NCBI RefSeq assembly: GCF_963675165.1
Contig: NC_087386.1
Coordinates: 2,916,169 to 2,980,168, forward strand
DNA from: Halichondria panicea
Taxonomy: Eukaryota; Porifera; Demospongiae; Suberitida; Halichondriidae
Direction of reading: 5' to 3'
Length of the DNA: 64,000 nt
The notes under the pieces were generated by a model. That model was not told the origin of the DNA. It did no database searches and worked only from the letters and a program-made list of their open reading frames with translations. Shown here one piece after another: positions 56,401 through 64,000 of the stretch (the stretch's first letter is position 1; each line of letters begins with the position of its first letter). Both the position numbers and the translations under genes were made by a program.

Positions 56401-58398
56401 GCTGCCGGTTATACCGGGTCAACTTGTGAAATTGACGTCAATGAGTGTGAACCTGATCCTTGCCAGAATAATGGAACTTGCAGTGATTTAGTGAATGACT
56501 TTCGTTGCTCATGTCTGGATGGCTTCACTGGTGCAACATGTGAAGTAAACATCGACGATTGCAACCCTAATCCTTGTGAAAACAATGGAACATGCGTCGA
56601 TTTTATTAATGAATTTGTTTGTTCTTGTCAAGCTGGTTACACGGGTAAAACTTGTGAAATTAACATCAACGATTGTGATCCTAATCCTTGCCAGAACAAT
56701 GGATCTTGCACAGACCTAGTTAATGGCTTCAACTGCTCCTGTGCACTAGGTTACAGTGGCTCCCAGTGTGAGAGTCCAATCGACTCTTGTAATTCTTCCC
56801 CTTGCATGAACAATGCCACCTGTGAGAACAGAGGAGTTGGCTTTGTGTGTGTGTGTCTACCAGGCTACACCGGTAGCTTGTGCAATGAAGACATTAATGA
56901 ATGTGCTGCTGATAACAATCCCTGCCTGAACACAGGAGTGTGTTCGAACCTAATAGGATCATTTGGGTGCAACTGCCCCCCTGAATACACTGGCCCCATT
57001 TGTGATGTACTAGTTGATCTCTGTGACCCGGACCCCTGTCAGAATGGAGGCACTTGCGTCCAGGAGGGCACAATGTACAGTTGCTCCTGTGTGCCTGGAT
57101 ACACTAGCCAAAACTGCTCCGAAGAAATCAATGAATGCGACCCTAATCCCTGCCAAAATGATGGAACCTGTCAAGACCTTCTTAATGATTTCAACTGCTC
57201 CTGTACGATACACTACACTGCAGAGAGTAACTGTATTGATCGTGTCCCTGACTCATTTTGCACTTCTGAAGGCCCTCTGAGCTGCATAAACGGTGGCTTC
57301 TGTGAACAGAAATTTCAAATTTGTCAGTGCCCAGATGGTTTCACTGGATTCAGATGTGAAATAAACATAGATGATTGCCCGACAAATGCTTGTGGAAATG
57401 GTACATGTGTGGACCTTGTGGAAGCTTATCGATGTGAGTGTGACCCTGGCTTTACTGGAGATGATTGCTCTATAGATATCAACGAGTGTGATCTGAATCC
57501 GTGCTCTATACTAGGCACTGATCGCTGTGAAAATCTTGTGAATAATTTCACATGCCACTGTTTGGATTTCTTCGAAGGGACGTTTTGTGATATTCAAGTC
57601 TCTTTGTGTGCAACATCATCTGATTGTGTTAATGGGGCTACTTGTGTAGACACTGATCCGGGGCAATTTCGCTGTGAGTGTGGATTCGGCTTCGAGGGAG
57701 ATTCATGTATTGACGACATCGATGAGTGTGAGCGAGGGGCTTGTGGAGAGAATGGATCTTGTCAAAACCTGATCGGGAATTACACTTGCTCCTGTGATAA
57801 CGGATTCACGGGTAGAGATTGTGAAGTCAATATCAATGAGTGCGAACTGGAACCTTGTGCCCCTAATGGAAGGTGTATTGATGGGTTGGCAGACTACACT
57901 TGTGAATGTACTGATGGCTACACTAGTCGTAACTGTGAAATTGATATCAACGAATGCGACTCTAATCCATGTCTAAGAGGAGGTATGTGCATGGATCGAG
58001 TCAATAGCTACGAGTGTGACTGTGACGGTACCGGCTTCACTGGAGGAGAATGTCACATTGATATTGACGAGTGCGTTGAGTCTTCGCCCTGTCAAAATGA
58101 AGGAGCGTGTACTAACAATCCTGGATCGTTTAATTGCTCATGCACAACAGGTTTTACAGGTCTCGATTGTTCCGAACCCGCTACGTCTATTCTACCAATC
58201 ATTATAGGTGCTGCAGTAGGAGCACTCGTAGTTTTTATAGTTATCATACTAATAATCGTCATAGTAATAGTTACCCGGGTGAGATACAGAAAGAGACACG
58301 AATCGTACAGCCCATCCAAGACAGAGTTCGGCAGGTCAGAAATGGCTGGTTTTAATGCCCTACCAGAAATACCAGAACCCAAGGAGAGACTTATCTAA
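47458..58398 (+). CDS. CRB: Crumbs homologue: two LamG domains, 73 EGF modules, membrane helix, ERLI tail
   Basis: Seven exons: 47458-47521, 47763-48013, 48144-48344, 48607-48842, 48937-49199, 49315-49516 and 49638-58398, in consistent phase, giving 3325 aa. Exon 1 is a signal peptide (TCLLLQITISIIG). Exons 2-6 encode two laminin-G domains. The last exon, 8.76 kb without an intron, encodes 73 EGF-like modules by my count, many calcium-binding type (DINEC, DIDEC). One membrane helix follows (ALVVFIVIILIIVIVIV), then a 40-residue tail. The tail has the Crumbs juxtamembrane motif YSPSKTE (FERM-binding type) and ends in ERLI, the PDZ ligand for PALS1/PAR6. Crumbs defines apical membrane in epithelia. 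Modules are rich in N-glycosylation sequons (NNGTC, FNCSC). Bilaterian Crumbs places LamG domains between EGFs; here both lead. The EGF array alone would suggest Notch, but LNR, RAM and ankyrin parts are absent. Confidence 0.9.
50461..51624 (+). repeat. Five-module tandem duplication inside the EGF array
   Basis: Modules 8-12 and 13-17 are near-identical at DNA and protein level, about 580 bp apart. SVNEC-SEPCKFGGTCVDG, DIDLCL-QPCMNNATCYDL and EINNFQCTCAEGY recur in the same order. A block of coding sequence was duplicated recently, probably by unequal crossing over. Confidence 0.85.
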
Positions 58399-58601
58399 AC
58401 ACAATTATACTGAACACTTATCATTCCATTTTTAAACCTACGTACTTATACCCACATGTACATAACACGTACTGCAACCACAGCCATACATATATATGCA
58501 TTGCTGTTTATATCACGCACTATTATTATTGTCCTGTGTCTTTTATATATATTAAAGTGATGATTATTAAAAAATGATTTGATGCACAACAAATTATATC
58601 A

Positions 58602-61600
58602 TTAGAAAAACTTCTTTCTATAGCGTTTCCTATTATACAGCCAATATGCCGCTATGCCGAGGAAAGCAAAACACATCATATACGACATAACACAGATTCC
58701 ACTGTCTATACTAGTGAAGCCTATACGTTCACTCAGAAGTTGCTGCCTACCGTAGTACTTGTGGTGCAGCTGTGCTGTGTTGGTCATCTTTCTCGGCCAG
58801 GCAGCTTTCACAATGTCCGCAGGCTTCACCATAAGTGGAGGGGACAGCTTTTCATCAAACATGGTCTTGGTGTGCTGATCGAGGTGATAAAAGTTCCATA
58901 AATACAAGAGAACGGCAGTTCTATTCCAAACAAAGTCCACATCATTCGTAGCGCTGCTATTCTCCAGCAAACTTTCTCCAGCCAGGAATCCAGTGTTGCT
59001 AAAATTCGGCTGTGCATGATCCAGTGTCACATGACCCATGGGGTGGTAGCAATAAGGACAAGTCTTTGCCTCAGGGAAGAGAGATTTCGGATAGTAAGGG
59101 TCAGAACTGACGGCTCCTCTAAGACGATGATTGACAACATTGTGTGCCTCCCATAGCCAAAGAATAGCGTCTCCATCGTGATGTAGTTTAGAGGTAATGT
59201 CGGAGGACATTTTCTCAAAGTGTTTTCTACACGGTTCACAGGACAAGAAGTTATATACGAATGAAGAAAGGGTTCGTAATGCTTCCTTGCTCGAGATGCC
59301 CGATGCTGTGAGAGTGGGTGTGGTCTGGGGGAGTGGGAGTGTGAGGACGGTGAGGGTGTGCATGAGCATCCACAATCCACACGGGTAACCACGCAAATGA
59401 GAGAGGCTGCCGTTGCATTTCGTCCAATGAGGAGTGACGGGGAACACCCTGTCATCAAGCTGTGTGGGTGTGTGTATTGAGCAAAACATATACTGTACAT
59501 AAAAGACAGTACAGAACTTATACTCGGGTATAGGTATATATATATAATGTAGAGGAATAAAAGATGAAATGTTTATGCTACCATAGGAATACATAAATTA
59601 TATCACTACAGCTATACAGAACTCAGTCCAGAACTTATGGCCTGGTGTCACGCGAGTATACATGTAGGTGTGTCCAATATGTGGAGCCAAGGTATAAAAG
59701 ATGAAGGAAATCTATTAAAGTTTGCCAAGGTCATGCTACATGTGTGGCCTACAAATAGCATGGAGCTCAACCAGCATTAAATGGCCCCCAATATAACGTG
59801 AGACATCACAATCATCATTTGTGATGCTTATACTGTAGGATTCCGTGTATACAGTACAGTGCGGCCTACAGCACATGTATTACAGGACTGGTCAAAGCAA
59901 GGTTATTAAACGCTTGGTCTTCAATGCAAACAGTGGCCCCCATTGAGAGGACGTGGGTTTTGATCTAATGGTATGAGCCAGATTCTAAGAATGCAAGAAT
60001 CTGCATTGTGGTTACTACACACCGGACATTATTCACATAATCTTACCTTAGTGTCAATGACCCTGTTCCAGTCAGTCCTGGTGACGAAGCTCCCTGTGCT
60101 CTGTTTCTCCACAGCCTTTCTCACTCCCTGTAGGCACTGTGAGGCCACAGGGAAGGGGGTCTCAAATGCCTGGGGGAAGACATGCACATGTAGTAAACGC
60201 ATATACTATAATACGTATATGTATGCACAGTGGATCATGTACATGTCCATCAAATTACCCACACAACATTTGAGCTGTGGGTTTTCTCTGGCTACATGTA
60301 AGTTTACTTATTGGGGCCATTCTGAGCATTCATGAGCAGCATCCAATCTGATATACAATGTCCTATAATTACAAAACATGCTGTGAGCTAATGTACAAAG
60401 TTATGCACATGTACCTTCTCCAGTAGACCGATAAACCGGAGTAGGGAGGAGTAGGCGGAGCCCGAGATGATGGAATGGATAGGTACCTCACTCCTGAGGG
60501 CGTATGACACGGCACTGAGGAGGTCACTGCGGTGGACTCTGTGAGTGGTGAGTGGGAGGTACAGGTACATGTATATCATATCATCGTTGACAATTATTGT
60601 AGTAACGAGATAGTCATGTATTATGTAATTGTCATGCAGTTTCTTTCACCTGTTAATTTTGACGGGGGTGTAGTGAGGGGAGGGGCTAGGGTTATGTGGG
60701 TACGACTTCGGTGTAGGCTTGTGACCGCGAACCTTGGGGGCAGATTTAAGCGAGTCCATATACTTGAGAATCACCTTCTTGAAAACCACATATGGATCTT
60801 TGTCTTTGAGAATATGGCTGAGTATTATGTGTGTATATGTGTGACGGTGGTGGGCGTCTGTGTGTGTTTACGTGTGAGGGTGGTGGTGTGTGTATGTAAG
60901 GAAACACCCAATGCTGGGTCATAATACAGGAAGTGATACAGACTCCACTAAGTGTACAGATCAACCTGTCTCATGATTACAGAGGAGTGTGTAATGCACA
61001 TATTTACACACATCATTTACCGGAGGTTCCAGGAATTTAGTAATGGAATCTGTGTCCTACTGTTACATGAATGTAACAATTCATGATGGCTACTGACAAT
61101 GTACTGTGTGTGGGTTTGGTCTATCTCACCCTGACACGACGTGATGGTCTCCTTTGTTCATTTCTATCACCAGGGAGGGCAACTCCAGTACAGAGTAGTG
61201 CTTCATCATCAACACCTGCACAGTTGCATACACACAACTACACATACCCATAATAAGGAAATCACTATAATTATACATGTACATGTACATGTAGTGCTTC
61301 TGCTCCAAATAATATTTTTAACACTGCATGTGTGTATTAAAATGAATTGCTCCCAAAGTGTCCTCTGTCCTATCTACATATACTACGTGCATATAATTAT
61401 GTACATGTACAAACTCCGGACTTACATTGGTGTCGAGGACTCTTCTCACCATGACAATATTGTGGGAGTCGAGGAAGTCCAGTATCAGCTGCAACACAGA
61501 GACACAGACAATGAGCGTGTGTGTGGTGTGTGTTAGCCTCGATTCCAGGTCACAGGGAAAGGAGAACAAAAGGCATATAGGTGTGTGTGGTTCTATACTA

Positions 61601-63670
61601 GCGTAATTAATAGTACATGTACTACTATCTCCACCATACAGTGTTATTTGGGTACAGTTGATAATAGCTTTCTTGAAACGAAATCTTACAGTGTACATCT
61701 CATCTATAGGTATCTAATTAAGATAGTAAAAATTATTTTTAAAACAGTAGCTACTACAGTAAACATAAAATGTATGTACATGCAACTAGTAGACATAATT
61801 ACTGAAGCTGATAGAGGTATTGTCAGTATAGAACTAACCCTCCTTCCCACGTAAGAGTTGTTCTTCTCAAACACAAACACTAAGGGTATCCAAGAGTCCT
61901 CAGACACAGACAATAGTCCACCATCACTGCAGGGGAGCAATCTTATTATACATGTACTCCTCATAGTATCACCAACCTTTAATAATAATGTCATCGTATA
62001 ATGTAATGTACAGACTTGAATGCTAGAGGTAACTTGAACAGCCTTAACTTTTAAGCTATGAGTGTCTAACTTCAAAATAATTTGTAGCTCATAGGTACCC
62101 TTATCACATGATATAACAAAGATGTATACCCTATGCCCACCCCCTAGCGGAGGGTTATTAACATTACAACGACTGTTCTTACGTGACAGGAGAGAAGTGT
62201 TGCACTACAGAGGCTTTATCAATCTCGTTGATGATTGTCTTGAGAATATAATCCTTGCTTCTGGCACCTACATGTAAAGGTGGATTGGGCGTAACTATAG
62301 TGAGCTACTCAGTAGTGAATTTTTTATGCACAGGAAAATTGGTTCAACATACAATGGCTACCTGCAAGAAGCTACTCGGGAAACATACAATGACTACCTG
62401 CAAGAAGCTACTCGGGAAACATACAATGACTACCTGCAAGAAGCTACTCGGGAAACATACAATGGCTACCTGCAAGAAGCTACTCGGGAAACATACAATG
62501 ACTGACTACCTGCAAGAAACTACTCGGGAAACATACAATGACTACCTGCAATACAGGAAGCTCTAGTCACAGCATACAGTACACTATATCTACTGACACC
62601 TGAACGTAAGTACTGTACATGTAGACGCATATACTGTACTATATAGAACACTTAGAAGACACATGAGTGAGAAACTCTCCTGGCTAGATACGGACTACAG
62701 TGAAGGAACTTCATCTACTATGCTCGCAGGGAAAGTCACAGGCTCTATTAGTTCCCAAACTGCTATGATGTCTGTGAATTTCTTCCCATAATTATGTGAC
62801 AGGCTAGAAGCATAAAACAAAATATCCAATTCCCATTAGTAATGGCCACTATGACAGTGCAAATGTAATACCTTGTAGTGTACGGGAGTGCTCCAGTGGA
62901 CTGGGGTCATTCGCGCTAAAAAACTGCAAGGAAACACCGACAGAATAAATACGGCACTACGTACATGTGCACGACAATTCATAATAATTGTTAGCCTATA
63001 AAAACACATTACACATGGACGTAGACATGCAGCCATCGAATAAGAGGTTTATTATACAAATACTGTACAATAATAACATGCATGGTACTCAGACATCGTT
63101 TATATTCAACACGTACCCACAAACACAGTCTATGTACATGTACCTGTAACCATCCCTACAAGGTACCTACAGCAAACCCCTTCACACTAGAAGGAAGCTA
63201 AGGGCTTCAGAAACCTTTAGCAGTCGATATACCAAAATTAATAGGTGATTAAGGTGGTCTTTTGTGCACTGTAAGTACGCACACGCACACAGAGGCTGAA
63301 CAACTCAAGGTACAAGTACCTTCAGAGTGGGATAAGCCTGTACTTTATTCCTATCACAGGCCTTCTGGCTGTCTTTTGATCCAGTGCACTCAACCACCCC
63401 TAGTTTGAACGTAGAAGACCACGCCTTCAACTCCGCCCCTATCTCCTTCATGACAGGGGCAAAATGTTGACAGTGGCCACACCAACTCGAGTAAAACTCA
63501 ATCATCCAGAGTGTCTTGCTCGAGGTGACAGCTCTGTCGAGTGCGTTTCCTTGGAAACAATGTATCCCGGGGGTAGGTGGGTCATACAGAGCACATGTAT
63601 CTGCGAGGGCGGGAAGGGCAAGCATGAGCAGCACCGGCACCATTGCTAGGAGAACAGCCGGGGGAGACAT
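58602..63670 (-). CDS. QSOX1: Quiescin sulfhydryl oxidase
   Basis: Eleven exons: 63670-63320, 62923-62872, 62771-62699, 62260-62183, 61926-61839, 61488-61426, 61215-61130, 60817-60650, 60538-60415, 60169-60047 and 59459-58602. Phases agree and give 687 aa. It oxidises protein thiols to disulfides with O2 and FAD in the ER-Golgi route or outside the cell. A signal peptide (LLAMVPVLLMLALPALA) is followed by a thioredoxin domain with WCGHC, a second redox-inactive thioredoxin-like domain (DSWIPLVFVFEKNNSYVGR) and a helical region. The Erv/ALR FAD domain has LSCEPCRKHF as active CxxC, LWLWEAHNVVN for FAD contact and CPYC. A C-terminal membrane helix (MSYMMCFAFLGIAAYWL) ends the chain. The start at 63670 is chosen because it leads directly into the signal peptide. 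Symbol indicates family; the QSOX1/QSOX2 split is vertebrate. Confidence 0.9.
62343..62562. repeat. 36-bp minisatellite, about six copies
   Basis: The unit CATACAATGACTACCTGCAA plus 16 bases recurs about six times with few changes, in the third intron of the QSOX gene. Because 36 is a multiple of three, an open frame spans it by chance. Confidence 0.88.
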
Positions 63671-64000
63671 CTTGTACCTCCACTGTATGGGGATTACACA
63701 ACATAACACACATTTATACATACAAGAATTTACACTACATTGCTACAATTATAATTACAAGACTGCTGCACTCAACAGGCACAGAAGAGCCTAAGTGGAG
63801 TAGGTACGTGTATAGTCTATAGTCCTGTACTAGTATGTGTATGCGTATGTATGTGTACGTGTAGGTCATGATCAATAATTACATGTACAGTTACAATAAT
63901 ACACAACAAATCCTACCTTCAACCATTCACTTGCCTTGATATACTAGACTAGGCTCACTAGACTAGACACACTAGACCCACTATTAATAAAAAAAAAAGT
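63671..64000. other. QSOX upstream region and window end
   Basis: AT-rich with repeated GTATGTGT/GTACATGTAC motifs and CACTAGAC repeats near 63958-63975. It probably contains the QSOX promoter. No further gene is recognised before the window ends. Confidence 0.4.

Noticed and set aside
49698-58382. Long open frames antisense or frame-shifted to the EGF exon
   Set aside because: They arise from the Cys-rich repeat periodicity (recurring SSSTQVALF-like or MEPVKTFL-like translations) and are shadows of the true frame.
49582-58398. Notch receptor
   Set aside because: The EGF array resembles Notch, but there are no LNR repeats, heterodimerisation domain, RAM or ankyrin repeats; the short tail ends in ERLI with YSPSKTE, which is Crumbs.
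62255-62566. Open frame of 103 codons (+)
   Set aside because: It translates the 36-bp minisatellite, whose length is a multiple of three, within a QSOX intron.

Overview
The window is animal nuclear DNA from a compact, intron-rich genome, most likely a sponge (probably a demosponge). Exons carry GT-AG introns, most of them under 500 bp, and neighbouring genes often start or end within 100-300 bp of each other. The gene content fits: a DED-caspase, a four-DED protein, a sponge-style death-domain gene, expanded stomatins and a giant LamG/EGF receptor. Species is not decidable from sequence alone. I recognised no tRNA, rRNA, CRISPR array, or virus-derived or LTR element. Exon borders were read by eye from splice motifs and reading phase.

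Layout. 1-2.2 kb: intergenic DNA with a decayed hAT transposon and other repeats. 2.2-16.7 kb: a death-fold region. It holds a broken death-domain/caspase-like gene (-), a DED-DED-coiled-coil caspase (-), PIGC (+, with a 3.8-kb intron full of repeats) and a four-DED coiled-coil protein (-). The caspase and PIGC start 112 bp apart, and that interval holds two palindromic NF-kappaB-type sites. 16.7-25.4 kb: a secreted CUB/Calx-beta/NIDO gene (-), followed by a 1.08-kb tandem duplication. 25.4-29.5 kb: LRRIQ3 (-) and DNAJC4-like (-). 29.7-39.8 kb: four stomatin genes in an A-B-A'-B' arrangement produced by a recent 5-kb duplication. 40.2-47.2 kb: RPL7A (-) and MED22 (+) head to head, then PMPCA (-). 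47.5-58.4 kb: a Crumbs homologue (+) with two LamG domains, 73 EGF modules, a membrane helix and a C-terminal ERLI; all the EGF modules lie in one 8.8-kb exon. 58.6-63.7 kb: QSOX sulfhydryl oxidase (-).

How the genes may work together. The two intact DED genes both pair DEDs with a coiled coil, so they could form one death-effector scaffold. RPL7A and MED22 reproduce the head-to-head pair of the vertebrate Surfeit locus, which suggests a shared promoter kept since early animals. The stomatins, Crumbs and QSOX act at membranes or in the secretory route, with no sign of a joint pathway. Introns and spacers hold many short inverted-repeat elements; three families are flanked by 9-10-bp target duplications (Mutator-like) and one by 8 bp (hAT).
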